A stretch of 64,000 nt of DNA from the NCBI GenBank assembly GCA_015064485.1, contig SVSD01000004.1, positions 62,001-126,000 of the forward strand, given 5' to 3'. A program made the translations under genes and the position numbers. The stretch comes from Oscillospiraceae bacterium (GTDB lineage Bacteria > Bacillota > Clostridia > Oscillospirales > CAG-382). The stretch's first letter is position 1, and every line of letters starts with the position of its first letter. Below are positions 31,857 through 41,878 of this stretch, piece by piece. The notes under the pieces were generated by a model. It searched no databases. It saw only the letters and a program-made list of their open reading frames with translations, and was not told the origin of the DNA.

Positions 31857-31908
31857 CACATTATACTTTGTGGGCAAACTTGTTTGTTTGCCCACATAAG
31901 GTTTTTGA

Positions 31909-34900
31909 TTATTTAAGAATTACTTTGAAAGAAAGGTAATCGCTGTTTATTTTGAGTTTATAGCTTGACAAGGTAGTAGCTCCGCCTTCCTCTTCGACAA
32001 CATTGATAACAAAATCGTTGCCGATGGTATCTGCAATATTGTTTATAATTGCAGCGAAATTGACAAATTCGGCAGCCTGCTCGTTAACTTTGATCTCGAC
32101 TGTATTGCCGTCCTGTACCATCTTTATTGTACCGTCAGACTTAATAGTTATCGAAATGTTTTGATTGATATCAAAACCGCAAGTGTTAACAGCATTTACG
32201 AAATCCGCATAAGAAAGATCTATATTTTCGATCATTCTTTCACTGGTTGTTTCGCCTAACTTTTCAAATGAGAATGCGCCGAGAAGACCTGTGAAGAGAG
32301 AGAAGTCTGCGCCGGATTCAAATAAAGCGTTCTTGATATTTGAAAGCTTTGTGTTGTTTGCAATCATATCCTGACCGACAATATTCATCACAGTATCAGA
32401 GCCTGATGCTTGTGTATAATCATACAACAAAACTGCGGTTTTATATAAGATGTCTGCGTATTCGCTTCCGCTCAATACTCTATATCCGCTGCCCTCTGCC
32501 ACAGTATCAAAAAGCGATACTTCGGGATCAAGAAGGTCGTTTATCATATCGATATAGGGAGAAGCTTCATCCAAAAGTCTGAACTTTTCCATAGAAGGAA
32601 TAAGAATATGCTCAATAGGATTGATGATAACTTCGACATGGCTGGGGATTTCTATAAGATCGCCGTCCTGATATGTGGGTGACTCAACTTCTGCTTTTGC
32701 GTCATCCAAAATCGACTTATACGATGCAATAGTTTGTGTAATTACATCCTTAATGAGACTTTCGGTAAACACAGCCTTTACAACATCAGGAAGCTCGTCG
32801 TACATTTCATCAACGATATCTGCCTGATTAAGTTTATAAAGAATAGCATCAAGAATAAGCTCGCGGTTGTTATCAACATCGGCAGATTTATTTACATAGT
32901 AAAAATCATTTGTAGAAGCATTTACCATAAATTCTTCAATAAGAACTTCGTAAATTTCTTCCGCCACAACAAGGAGTTCATCGTAATAGTTTGTATACGC
33001 TTCTTTTCCTGCCTGTTTGTAATCGGCAATATTATCAAGGATCATATCAACGATTTCGTGGATATATCCTTCTGTGACATTCCCAGAGAACGAAGGATCG
33101 TATTCATCCAAAAAGGCTTCAAGTTTTTCTGTAGTAAGAATTCCGCCGTTATATTTGCCGATTGCTCTTTTTATCGACTGATATATAAGAGTTTCGTTTG
33201 TGGGGAAATAGTTTGCTACGGACTTTGCTGTATATTCATCAACTGTGTCGCCTTCAAGAAGATTGTAAAGGCGGTAATTATATACGATATTGTTTATAAC
33301 ACCGTCATCAATAAGGTCAAATACAAAAATTTCCTTATCGTTACCTTCACCCGAAATGCTGAAATTCTGCTCTTCAAGAACGCCGATAAACGCATCGATC
33401 GTAGCCGCAATCGTATCCTTGTTTCTGTAAATACCGTCGAGATGAGTTACAGGAGAATCTACTATAGCATCAAAGGGAACTTCATATGCAAGGTAAGCAA
33501 AATCATTGCCGAGAGTCTGCGAAAGCTTCAAAAGGATGTTAACATAATTAAACATATAGTAAACATCAGTGTTCTTTGTAACAATAGTATCTTTCGTAAA
33601 CACTTTGTATTCATTTCCGTCGAGGTAATACCAATTACCGAACATTTTATGGTCTACATCTTTGTCATACCCCGAACCTATAGTATCTTCGTTTGCCACA
33701 TATCCCTGTTCAACGGGATTTGCAAGGGCATTATTTGCATTGGTAAGTGCTTCATTCAAAACAGCTTCATTAGATGTGTTCTTTTCTACACTTACGGAAT
33801 AAAGGGAAGGATCTCCGTCGTATTCAAAAAATCTAACGGTTGCGTATTTGCTTTCGGATGTTCCGGGATAAACGGGACCTGCAGGAAGGCCGGGAGTTAT
33901 GCCTCCGCCTTCGGTTTTTACACCAGTACCCGCATCTACTCTACCCAAAACTTTTGTGTCGTGATCAAAGCCAAGACCTTTACCCGATGCTGTTCCTCCT
34001 GCCACTTCTCTGTCAAGGAAGGTTACGGGAGTATTATATACGCCGTCTCTGAAGAACGGTTCATCGCTGTAATGATAGAAGTTTATAGTACCGTTATAGT
34101 CGTTTACAACAAGAAGGTCTGTTCTTTGTGTGTTGACAAAATAAACTCTGCGGTCTTCACCGCCTCTGAATACTATTCGTCCGTTTACGGTAACATTATC
34201 CATTGTAACATTTGTTGAACCAACGCCGTCACCGATAATAAGGTCTCCGTTTACAACTGTGTTGTGCAAATAAACTTCGTCGCCTGTGAGCATTACTTCG
34301 CCTTCAACCTCGCCGAGAGTGATAGCTCCGTTATCTCTCACATACATAGAAAAGATATTTGCCATAATCTGCGCAAATTCTTCTCTTGAAATACTGTTTA
34401 CGGGACGGAGAGAGCCGTCTTCGTAACCGTGAATATAGCCTCTGCCGAGGAATGCGGCAATATAGCCTTTTGCATAATCCGCAACAAGGTTGCTGTCATA
34501 GAAAGCATCAATTGATGTTGTATCGTCTTTTTCAATAACAAGTGCTCTTGCAAGAATTACGATGGCATCCTGACGGGTGATGGAGGCGTTGGGATTCATA
34601 ATTCCTCCGCCCTGACCTTCAGCAATTCTCATTTTTATTGCTTTTGCAATATCCGTATAGAACCAATCATCAGATTCGACATCCGAGAACTTGCCCTCGA
34701 TATATGCCATTCTTTCAGCACCGAAAGCTCTTGTTATTACAGCACACATTTCGGCTCTTGTAAGAAGACCTTTGGGTCTTACTGTGTTATCTTCGTAGCC
34801 GTAAATAATACCGCCTTCAACGCCTTCTTTCATCGCAGCATAAGACCAATGATCCTCTGCAGGGAAATCGGTCAATGCTTCAATCGAAACCTGCGAATCT

Positions 34901-34983
34901 GCAGATACTGCCATAAAAGGCATCGCAGAAAACACGAGTACCGCTGCAAGAACTACAGACAGCAATTTTCTGAAATTCTTCAT
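31909..34983 (-). CDS. Large SLH-domain surface protein, three N-terminal SLH repeats plus long C-terminal region
   Basis: MKNFRKLLSVVLAAVLVFSAMPFMAVSADS signal; YGYEDNTVRPKGLLTRAEMCAVITRAFG etc.; GAAAGG RBS before ATG at 34983. Confidence 0.9.
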   Translation of the reverse strand: MKNFRKLLSVVLAAVLVFSAMPFMAVSADSQVSIEALTDFPAEDHWSYAAMKEGVEGGIIYGYEDNTVRPKGLLTRAEMCAVITRAFGAERMAYIEGKFSDVESDDWFYTDIAKAIKMRIAEGQGGGIMNPNASITRQDAIVILARALVIEKDDTTSIDAFYDSNLVADYAKGYIAAFLGRGYIHGYEDGSLRPVNSISREEFAQIMANIFSMYVRDNGAITLGEVEGEVMLTGDEVYLHNTVVNGDLIIGDGVGSTNVTMDNVTVNGRIVFRGGEDRRVYFVNTQRTDLLVVNDYNGTINFYHYSDEPFFRDGVYNTPVTFLDREVAGGTASGKGLGFDHDTKVLGRVDAGTGVKTEGGGITPGLPAGPVYPGTSESKYATVRFFEYDGDPSLYSVSVEKNTSNEAVLNEALTNANNALANPVEQGYVANEDTIGSGYDKDVDHKMFGNWYYLDGNEYKVFTKDTIVTKNTDVYYMFNYVNILLKLSQTLGNDFAYLAYEVPFDAIVDSPVTHLDGIYRNKDTIAATIDAFIGVLEEQNFSISGEGNDKEIFVFDLIDDGVINNIVYNYRLYNLLEGDTVDEYTAKSVANYFPTNETLIYQSIKRAIGKYNGGILTTEKLEAFLDEYDPSFSGNVTEGYIHEIVDMILDNIADYKQAGKEAYTNYYDELLVVAEEIYEVLIEEFMVNASTNDFYYVNKSADVDNNRELILDAILYKLNQADIVDEMYDELPDVVKAVFTESLIKDVITQTIASYKSILDDAKAEVESPTYQDGDLIEIPSHVEVIINPIEHILIPSMEKFRLLDEASPYIDMINDLLDPEVSLFDTVAEGSGYRVLSGSEYADILYKTAVLLYDYTQASGSDTVMNIVGQDMIANNTKLSNIKNALFESGADFSLFTGLLGAFSFEKLGETTSERMIENIDLSYADFVNAVNTCGFDINQNISITIKSDGTIKMVQDGNTVEIKVNEQAAEFVNFAAIINNIADTIGNDFVINVVEEEGGATTLSSYKLKINSDYLSFKVILK

Positions 34984-35077
34984 ACTTTTCATCCTTTCAA
35001 AGCTTAGCTTTTTAAATTCCGGAGAAGTGATACGGCTTTGTATTATACCCCACTGTATCACTATTATACTAACATAT

Positions 35078-35106
35078 ATAATATAATAAAATATGCGTTT
35101 TGTCAA
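35078..35106 (-). promoter_or_regulatory. Sigma-A type promoter for the large SLH gene
   Basis: Minus strand TTGACA (35106-35101), 17-nt spacer, TATTAT (35083-35078). Confidence 0.65.
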
Positions 35107-35129
35107 GTGAAAAGATTGACAAAACGCAT
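35093..35129. repeat. 14-bp perfect inverted repeat (terminator-like or operator-like)
   Basis: ATGCGTTTTGTCAA-GTGAAAAGA-TTGACAAAACGCAT. Confidence 0.85.
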
Positions 35130-35159
35130 TTTCAAAACGATTATTGAAAAGTTAAAACA

Positions 35160-35738
35160 TCACTTTTTTCTGTGCTTTTTCTTTTTTCTGACCGAATAAC
35201 CGAAATATCCGAGTTTTCTGCCCAAAGAAAAATACTCGCCGTGAGCAAAAGCCGCAAGATGAGCCTTATCAAGCCTCATTCTTCCCGAAAAATCAATAAG
35301 ATCTTCGTTGACAGAAACACCTACTATATCTGCAAGTATCATATCGTGGCTGCCCAAAGGGATTATTCTGTCAACCTTACATTCAAGACAAAGGGGACTT
35401 TGCTCAATAAGCGGACAATCGACCTTAAAAGCCTTTTCTTTTTTAAGACCGCAAAGCTCGAATTTATCAACATCCCTGCCGCTTCTAACTCCGCAGGTAT
35501 CCGCCGCTTTTACAAGCCCCTCGGTGGTCAGATTAACAACAAAACATCCCGATCTTTTTATGATGTCATATGAAAACCTTGACGGTCTTACGGATATATA
35601 TGTTTTTGGCGGCTGTGTACAGGTAATGCCCGTCCAGGCAACAGTAAAAACATTATCTGTTTCACCGTCCGAACAGGTCACAAGTGCAGGCGGCACAGGA
35701 GCTGTCAGTGCTCCGCCTTTCCAGTTTATTTTACTCAT
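35160..35738 (-). CDS. Flavin reductase family protein
   Basis: NVFTVAWTGITCTQPPKTYISVRPSRFSYDIIKRSGCFVVNLTTEGL, CGVRSGRDVDKFE; start at MSKINWKGG. Confidence 0.88.
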   Translation of the reverse strand: MSKINWKGGALTAPVPPALVTCSDGETDNVFTVAWTGITCTQPPKTYISVRPSRFSYDIIKRSGCFVVNLTTEGLVKAADTCGVRSGRDVDKFELCGLKKEKAFKVDCPLIEQSPLCLECKVDRIIPLGSHDMILADIVGVSVNEDLIDFSGRMRLDKAHLAAFAHGEYFSLGRKLGYFGYSVRKKKKHRKK

Positions 35739-35850
35739 ATCAGATTCCTTTTTTCTACATTCAAGTCTTTTCTTCATATATCATAACAGTATAACCTGTA
35801 TTTGTCAACCAAGGTTTTTACCATTATTTTAAGTTTTTTCAAAAAAACTA

Positions 35851-35879
35851 TTGCAAAATGCAAAAAGTTGTGATATACT
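35851..35879 (+). promoter_or_regulatory. Sigma-A type promoter for rimP-nusA-infB operon
   Basis: TTGCAA, 17-nt spacer, TATACT. Confidence 0.7.
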
Positions 35880-35903
35880 TAACAAAGAAAATACAGTAGA
35901 GTA

Positions 35904-35929
35904 AAAGAGCGGTTGCAAAACCGCTCTTT
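35904..35929 (+). promoter_or_regulatory. 5' leader hairpin of rimP operon (attenuator-like)
   Basis: AAAGAGCGGTT-GCAA-AACCGCTCTTT, 11-bp perfect stem with GCAA tetraloop about 20 nt after the -10. Confidence 0.6.
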
Positions 35930-35971
35930 ACGATTTATTTAAGGCACTTTTGAGAAAGGAAGGTCTTCCTG

Positions 35972-36454
35972 ATGGAAAAAAAGCCGAAGAAGAAAAATAT
36001 CGCTGAAACAGTGCGCGAACTTGTAAAAGACGCTGTCGAAGAATGCGGATGCGAACTTTGGGATGTTGAATATGTAAAAGAACCCACAGGCTGGAATCTT
36101 ATCATCTACATCGACAAAGAAGAAGGAATAAGTCTTACAGACTGCGAGATGGTAAATGACGCCGTTGAGCCGATAATCGACGAAGCTGACCCGATCGAAG
36201 GCAGCTATTGTCTTGAAATATCATCGCCGGGTCTTGAAAGAGATCTTAAAAATCATTCTCACATCGAAGCATTTGTCGGTGTGCAGGTAAGCGTTAAGCT
36301 TTATACAGCTTTTGAAGGCTCGAAAAGCTTTGTTGCTGAAATCACTTCCCACGACGAAGAAAACGATACCGTAACTTTCGCTATGAGCGACGGAAATATG
36401 CATACCTTTGAAAGAAAAGCTCTTGCAAAGATTTCCACAATTGCAGAATTTTGA
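35972..36454 (+). CDS. rimP: Ribosome maturation factor RimP
   Basis: CGCELWDVEYVKEPTGWNLIIYIDKEEGISLTDCEMVNDAVEPIIDE; upstream of nusA. Confidence 0.95.
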   Translation: MEKKPKKKNIAETVRELVKDAVEECGCELWDVEYVKEPTGWNLIIYIDKEEGISLTDCEMVNDAVEPIIDEADPIEGSYCLEISSPGLERDLKNHSHIEAFVGVQVSVKLYTAFEGSKSFVAEITSHDEENDTVTFAMSDGNMHTFERKALAKISTIAEF

Positions 36455-36495
36455 AAATAAAAAATAATATATAAATCTTAACGGAGGATACTGAA

Positions 36496-37728
36496 ATGGC
36501 AAAGGACCAGAAAGAGTTTTTCAGAGCTCTTGACCTGCTCGAAAAAGAAAAGGGCATTCCCAAGGAATATATGATCGAAAAGATCGAAGCTGCGCTTCTT
36601 ACAGCTTTCAAAAAAGAAACAGGAAGCTCAAATATGAAGGTTGTTCTCAACCCCGAAAAATTCCAGATCAAAGTTTACAAGCTTTTGGAGGTTGTTGATC
36701 CCGAATCTCTCACAATTGTAAACGAAGTTTCCGAAGATGACGACGATGTGGATTTCGACTTTTATGATGACGGGGATGAACCTTTTGACACATTCGACCC
36801 GGAAACACAGATAAAGCTTGAAGATGCAAGAAAGCTCAGCTCAAAATACAATGTGGGCGATTTTGTACAGGTTGAAATCAACCCCAAGGCGTTCAAGCGT
36901 ATTCCCGCACAGACAGCAAAGCAGGTTATCATTCAGGGTATCCGCGAAGCTGAACGCAAGAATATGATCAGCGAATACGAAAACAAGAAGGAAGATGTTG
37001 TTACTGCAGAAGTTACAAGAATCGATCCCGCAACAGGAAATGTCGGACTTCTCATCGGCAAGAACGAAGTAACTCTCTTTAAAAACGAACAGATCCCCGG
37101 CGAAACCTTCAAAGAAGGCGAACTTATCAAGGTTTATGTTCTTGAAGTTAAAAAAGACACTCCCGGTCCTGCGGTTCTTCTTTCCAGAACTCATCCCGGT
37201 CTTGTAAAAAGACTTTTTGAAATCGAAATCCCCGAAATTCAGGACGGCACTGTTGTTATCCGTTCTATCGCAAGAGAAGCGGGCAGCCGTACAAAGATAG
37301 CTGTTGAATCAAGAGATCCCGATGTCGAAGCAGTCGGTGCTCTTATCGGTTCTAAAAACACAAGAAAGAATTCCGTAATGAAGGAACTTCGCGGCGAAAA
37401 GATCGATATCATAAAATACAGCGACGATATTAAAGAATATGTTAAATCCGCTCTTTCAACAGCAAATGTTATTTCTGTTGAAATGCTCGCAGAACGCTCC
37501 TGCAAGGTTATCGTTTCCGACGATCAGCTTTCCCTTGCCATCGGTGTAAAGGGACAGAATGCCCGTCTCGCAGCAAAGCTTACCGGATGCAAGATAGATA
37601 TCAAGAGCTCTTCCGAAGAAAAGAAGGCTGCATTTGATGCAATTATGAACGGAACTGCTCAAAACACAACCACTCTCGGTGAAAAGCTCGCCGAGGCTTT
37701 GAAAAACAAAAACGGCTCTGAGGAATAA
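36496..37728 (+). CDS. nusA: Transcription termination/antitermination protein NusA
   Basis: GTVVIRSIAREAGSRTKIAVESRDPDVEAVGALIGSK, GEKIDIIKYSDD, LAIGVKGQNARLAAKLTGCKIDIKS. Confidence 0.97.
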   Translation: MAKDQKEFFRALDLLEKEKGIPKEYMIEKIEAALLTAFKKETGSSNMKVVLNPEKFQIKVYKLLEVVDPESLTIVNEVSEDDDDVDFDFYDDGDEPFDTFDPETQIKLEDARKLSSKYNVGDFVQVEINPKAFKRIPAQTAKQVIIQGIREAERKNMISEYENKKEDVVTAEVTRIDPATGNVGLLIGKNEVTLFKNEQIPGETFKEGELIKVYVLEVKKDTPGPAVLLSRTHPGLVKRLFEIEIPEIQDGTVVIRSIAREAGSRTKIAVESRDPDVEAVGALIGSKNTRKNSVMKELRGEKIDIIKYSDDIKEYVKSALSTANVISVEMLAERSCKVIVSDDQLSLAIGVKGQNARLAAKLTGCKIDIKSSSEEKKAAFDAIMNGTAQNTTTLGEKLAEALKNKNGSEE

Positions 37729-37779
37729 AGACCGCTCAAAAGTGTATTTTACGGAAGAAAGGATACGGCTCATTTCATA

Positions 37780-38064
37780 ATGAATAAAAAAGTACCCGAA
37801 AGAAAATGTATGGGTTGTAACATACGCCGCCCCAAAGGCGAACTTGTGCGAGTTGTAAGAATCAAGGACGGAAGCGTTGTGCTTGATAAAACAGGAAAAG
37901 TTTCCGGACGCGGCGCATATATATGCCCCGATATAAAATGCTACAACAAGGCACGGAAAGCAAAAAGATTTGAAACAAACCTTGAAATTTCAATACCCGA
38001 AGAAATATACGACGCACTTGCATCACAGCTTGAACAAGGAGGCGGAGATAAGAACAATGGCTAA
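37780..38064 (+). CDS. ylxR: YlxR family RNA-binding protein (DUF448)
   Basis: RKCMGCNIRRPKGELVRVVR, DKTGKVSGRGAYICPDIKCYNKARKAKRFE. Confidence 0.92.
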   Translation: MNKKVPERKCMGCNIRRPKGELVRVVRIKDGSVVLDKTGKVSGRGAYICPDIKCYNKARKAKRFETNLEISIPEEIYDALASQLEQGGGDKNNG

Positions 38065-38470
38065 AATAAGAAAAGAACTTCCAAAAGGCAATATTCTCTA
38101 CCCCGATTCAAAAGAAGCTCTTGAAAAGAATATCGATAAAATACTCGGAGCTTTAGGTCTTGCAATGAGAGCAGGCGGACTTGCCGTAGGCACAGAAGCC
38201 GTAACTCAGGCAGTCGATAAAGGTAAAGCACGCATAGTGTTTCTCGCAGAAAACATATCCGACGGAACAAAGGATAAGCTTTTATCAAAGCTCGTATATA
38301 AAGAAATAAAATATATACTTCTCCCCTGTTCTATGGAAATGCTTTCAAAACGCCTCGGCAAAAGCGGAAATATAAGTGCTGCAGCTCTTATCCGTCCCGG
38401 TTTTGAAAAAATAATATTCAAATGTATGGATACCCCTACCGTAAACTGCACTAATATCGGAAAGGAATGA
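38057..38470 (+). CDS. L7Ae-family ribosomal protein (YlxQ-like)
   Basis: LGLAMRAGGLAVGTEAVTQAVDKGKARIVFLAENISDGTKDKL; between ylxR and infB. Confidence 0.85.
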   Translation: MAKIRKELPKGNILYPDSKEALEKNIDKILGALGLAMRAGGLAVGTEAVTQAVDKGKARIVFLAENISDGTKDKLLSKLVYKEIKYILLPCSMEMLSKRLGKSGNISAAALIRPGFEKIIFKCMDTPTVNCTNIGKE

Positions 38471-38478
38471 TTTAATAT

Positions 38479-41379
38479 ATGGCAACAACAACAAAAACTA
38501 AAGTCAATTCCCTTGCAAAAGATCTCGGAGTAAAAGGTAAAGAAATTGTTGATCTTTTAAATTCAAAGGGCATTGCAGATAAAACAACTTCCGCTACTCT
38601 TGAAGACAGCGAAATAAGCCTTGTGCTCAATCATTTTACAAAGAAATACGAACTTTCGGATATAAGTGCGTATTTTGCATTGAAAGATACAAAGGTTCAG
38701 GAAAAAACCGAAAAGAAGGAAAAGGCTGAAAAACCCGAACAGGAAAAGAAAACCGAACCCAAAGAAGCAAAAATCGAAGAAAAAGAAATAAAAACAGAAG
38801 AAAAAGCAGAAACTACAAAGACCGAAGCTCCCAAAAAGAACACCGTTTCTCAGTCTGCTATAAATACAGCAAACGCAATTGCAAAAAGAGCGGCTGAACT
38901 TGCAAACAAGAATGCACAGAATCAGCCCCGCCGCGACAGAAACGACGAAAGACCTCAAAAGAGCTTCGACAAAAACGGCGACAGACCTCAGAGAAACTTT
39001 GACAAGAACGACAGATTCGGTAAAAAGCCCGCCCAGGATTCTGTTCAGACACAGTATCAGCCCCCCAAGACCGAAATTTTCGGCAAAGACGGTTTTGTTA
39101 AAGTCGAAAATCCCAACAAGCAGTTCCAGAAACCCAAAAACGGTTTCAACAAAAACGGTCAGGGTAAATTCGGCAAACCCGGTCAGCGCCCCGGCTCCGA
39201 CAAGGATGACGATTACGGACAGTCTGTTCGTCAACCCAGCATCCGTCCTATTTATGACAAGGACGGCAGAGCCAGAAGCCGTTATGCTTCCGAAAACATA
39301 AAGGAAGCCGAAGTTAAGCGTCCCGACAGCGGCGTAAGAAATGATTCAAATGTACGCCTTGTAGATATCCGTTCTCACGAAGTCGACCTTTCCAAGTACG
39401 ATGAAAGACTTGACAATCTCGTTCCCGACGAAGTAAGAGATGACGGCGGAAAGAAGAAGCAGAAGAAGGGTTCAAATCAGTCTTCTTCTAAGGGTGCAGG
39501 CGGAAGAATCAACAGAAACGAAGCCGCTGCAAGAAATGTTACCTTCCAGCCCAAGGGCAAGGCAGGTAAAAAGGGCAAGGGTGCTCCTGCAAAGGAAATG
39601 CCCGAAGTCAAGAAATTCACAGGACCTATCACTCTTCCCGAAGAAATAATGATCTCCGATCTTGCCGCAAAGCTCAAGATAACCACAGGCGAAGTTGTTA
39701 AAAAGCTTCTTATGATGGGACTTGGTATGGATGCTGTCGGTGCAAACAAATATGTTGATTTCGATACAGCATATCTTCTTGCTGACGAAATGGGCATTGT
39801 TGCTGAAAAGGAAGTTGTGATCTCCCTTGAAGAAAAGCTCTTCTCGGATGAAGAAGACAAGGCAGAAGACCTTAAGGAAAGAAGCCCTGTTGTCTGCGTT
39901 ATGGGCCATGTTGACCACGGTAAAACATCCTTGCTTGATGCTATCCGTCACACAAATGTAACAGCAGGCGAAGCCGGCGGTATTACCCAGGCTATCGGTG
40001 CTTACAGAGTTAAAGTCAACGGCAGAGATATCACTTTCCTCGACACCCCCGGTCACGAAGCATTTACCGCTATGCGTGCAAGAGGTGCAAAGGCCACAGA
40101 TATTGCAATTCTTGTAGTTGCGGCAGACGACGGTATAATGCCCCAGACAATTGAAGCTATAAACCACGCAAAAGCGGCAGGAATCACAATCATCGTCGCT
40201 ATCAATAAAATGGATAAAGTCGGTGCAAACCCCGATGCTGTAAAACAGAATCTTACAGCACATGAACTTGTTCCGGAAGAATGGGGCGGCGACACAATTT
40301 GTGTTCCCGTATCCGCTCTCAAGCGTCAGGGTATTGACGAGCTTCTTGAGATGGTACTTCTTGTTGCTGATATGCAGGACCTCAAAGCAAATCCCGACAG
40401 AGAAGCAAAAGGTATTGTTATTGAAGCAAAACTTGACAAAGGAAGAGGCCCTGTTGCTACAATGCTCGTTCAGAACGGTACTCTTCATCAGGGCGATGTG
40501 GTTATCGCAGGAACTGCAATAGGTCATGTTCGTTCTATGTGCGATGAAAACGGCAGAAGCCTCAAAACCGCAGGTCCTTCCGTTCCCGTTGAAATCACAG
40601 GCCTTTCGGAAGTTCCCGAAGCAGGTGACGAATTCCGTGCAGTTGAAAACGAAAGAATGGCAAGAGAACTTGTTGAAAAGAGAAAGAACGATGCCAAGGA
40701 AGAAGAATTCCGTGCAAACGCAAAGGTTTCTCTTGATACTCTCTTTGATCAGATAAACGAAGGTACAAAGGAACTTACAATTATCGTAAAAGCCGATGTT
40801 CAGGGTTCTGCAGAAGCTGTCAAGTCTTCTCTTGAAAAGCTTTCAAACGACGAAGTAAGAGTCCGTGTAATCCATTCCGCAGTCGGCGGTATCAAGGAAA
40901 GCGATGTTATGCTTGCCGATGCATCAAACGCCATCATCGTAGGCTTTAATGTTCGTCCCGATAAGGTTGCCGTAACTTCTGCAGAACAGAAAAAGGTCGA
41001 TATCCGCACATATCGTATCATCTACGATTGTATCGAAGAGATAACTGCGGCTATCAACGGTATGCTTGCTCCCGAATTCAAGGAAGTTGTTCTCGGTCAG
41101 GCTCAGGTTCGCCAGACTATTCATGTCCCCAACATCGGATTTATCGCAGGTTCTTATGTTCAGGACGGTAAGATTACAAGAAATGCCCAGATAAGAGTAG
41201 TTCGTGACGGTATCGTTATTTACGAAGACAAGATCGCTTCATTGCGCCGTTTCAAAGATGATGTAAAGGAAGTAGCACAAGGCTTCGAATGCGGTATTGC
41301 GCTTGAACGCTTCAATGATATCAAAGAAAACGACATTCTTGAAGCATTCGTTATGGAAGAAATCAAACGCGAACTTTAA
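38479..41379 (+). CDS. infB: Translation initiation factor IF-2
   Basis: [61 protein letters not shown]; charged N-terminal extension. Confidence 0.98.
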   Translation: MATTTKTKVNSLAKDLGVKGKEIVDLLNSKGIADKTTSATLEDSEISLVLNHFTKKYELSDISAYFALKDTKVQEKTEKKEKAEKPEQEKKTEPKEAKIEEKEIKTEEKAETTKTEAPKKNTVSQSAINTANAIAKRAAELANKNAQNQPRRDRNDERPQKSFDKNGDRPQRNFDKNDRFGKKPAQDSVQTQYQPPKTEIFGKDGFVKVENPNKQFQKPKNGFNKNGQGKFGKPGQRPGSDKDDDYGQSVRQPSIRPIYDKDGRARSRYASENIKEAEVKRPDSGVRNDSNVRLVDIRSHEVDLSKYDERLDNLVPDEVRDDGGKKKQKKGSNQSSSKGAGGRINRNEAAARNVTFQPKGKAGKKGKGAPAKEMPEVKKFTGPITLPEEIMISDLAAKLKITTGEVVKKLLMMGLGMDAVGANKYVDFDTAYLLADEMGIVAEKEVVISLEEKLFSDEEDKAEDLKERSPVVCVMGHVDHGKTSLLDAIRHTNVTAGEAGGITQAIGAYRVKVNGRDITFLDTPGHEAFTAMRARGAKATDIAILVVAADDGIMPQTIEAINHAKAAGITIIVAINKMDKVGANPDAVKQNLTAHELVPEEWGGDTICVPVSALKRQGIDELLEMVLLVADMQDLKANPDREAKGIVIEAKLDKGRGPVATMLVQNGTLHQGDVVIAGTAIGHVRSMCDENGRSLKTAGPSVPVEITGLSEVPEAGDEFRAVENERMARELVEKRKNDAKEEEFRANAKVSLDTLFDQINEGTKELTIIVKADVQGSAEAVKSSLEKLSNDEVRVRVIHSAVGGIKESDVMLADASNAIIVGFNVRPDKVAVTSAEQKKVDIRTYRIIYDCIEEITAAINGMLAPEFKEVVLGQAQVRQTIHVPNIGFIAGSYVQDGKITRNAQIRVVRDGIVIYEDKIASLRRFKDDVKEVAQGFECGIALERFNDIKENDILEAFVMEEIKREL

Positions 41380-41396
41380 TAATTTCCAAAATACAA

Positions 41397-41434
41397 AAAG
41401 CCCCACGCCTATGCGATATATTGCGTGGGGCTTT
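41397..41434 (+). repeat. Stem-loop between infB and rbfA
   Basis: AAAGCCCCACGC-CTATGCGATATATT-GCGTGGGGCTTT; no T-tract. Confidence 0.75.
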
Positions 41435-41457
41435 GCAAACACGAAAGGATTTTTATA

Positions 41458-41850
41458 ATGCCACAAAAAAACAGAGCAGGATCGGCTTTTAAAAAGGCAA
41501 GAATAAACGAAGAAATTGCAAAAGAACTCGGCGCAATACTCCGTACAGTAAAAGATCCGAGAATAAGCACAGGTTTTTTGAGTATTGTCGGAGTTGATAC
41601 AACACCTGATCTTAAATTCTGCAAAGTCCGTTTCAGCCTTTTTGGCGGAGATTCAAAGGAAGCCGCAAAAGGACTTAAAAGCGCCTCGGGCTATATACGG
41701 CATGAACTTGCAAGCCGCCTTAATTTAAGACTCACCCCCGAGCTTACCTTTATCCCCGACACAAGCATCGAACACGGAGCTCACATTTCCGCTCTCATCG
41801 ACAGTTTGCACAAGGAAGAAAAGAAAACCGAAGATAAAGAAAGCGAATAA
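41458..41850 (+). CDS. rbfA: Ribosome-binding factor A
   Basis: RINEEIAKELGAILRTVKDPRISTGFLSIVGVDTTPDLKFCKVRFSLFG; start at MPQKNRAG. Confidence 0.94.
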   Translation: MPQKNRAGSAFKKARINEEIAKELGAILRTVKDPRISTGFLSIVGVDTTPDLKFCKVRFSLFGGDSKEAAKGLKSASGYIRHELASRLNLRLTPELTFIPDTSIEHGAHISALIDSLHKEEKKTEDKESE

Positions 41851-41878
41851 TCTATTTTATCAACGAAAGGAGCAAAAA

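Noticed and set aside
32734-34218. 494-aa plus-strand ORF
   Set aside because: Fully antisense to the SLH protein gene, which has a signal peptide and recognisable domains; translation is low-complexity and lacks a plausible RBS.
39472-40527. 351-aa minus-strand Cys/Phe-rich ORF
   Set aside because: Antisense to the conserved G-domain of infB; no independent support.
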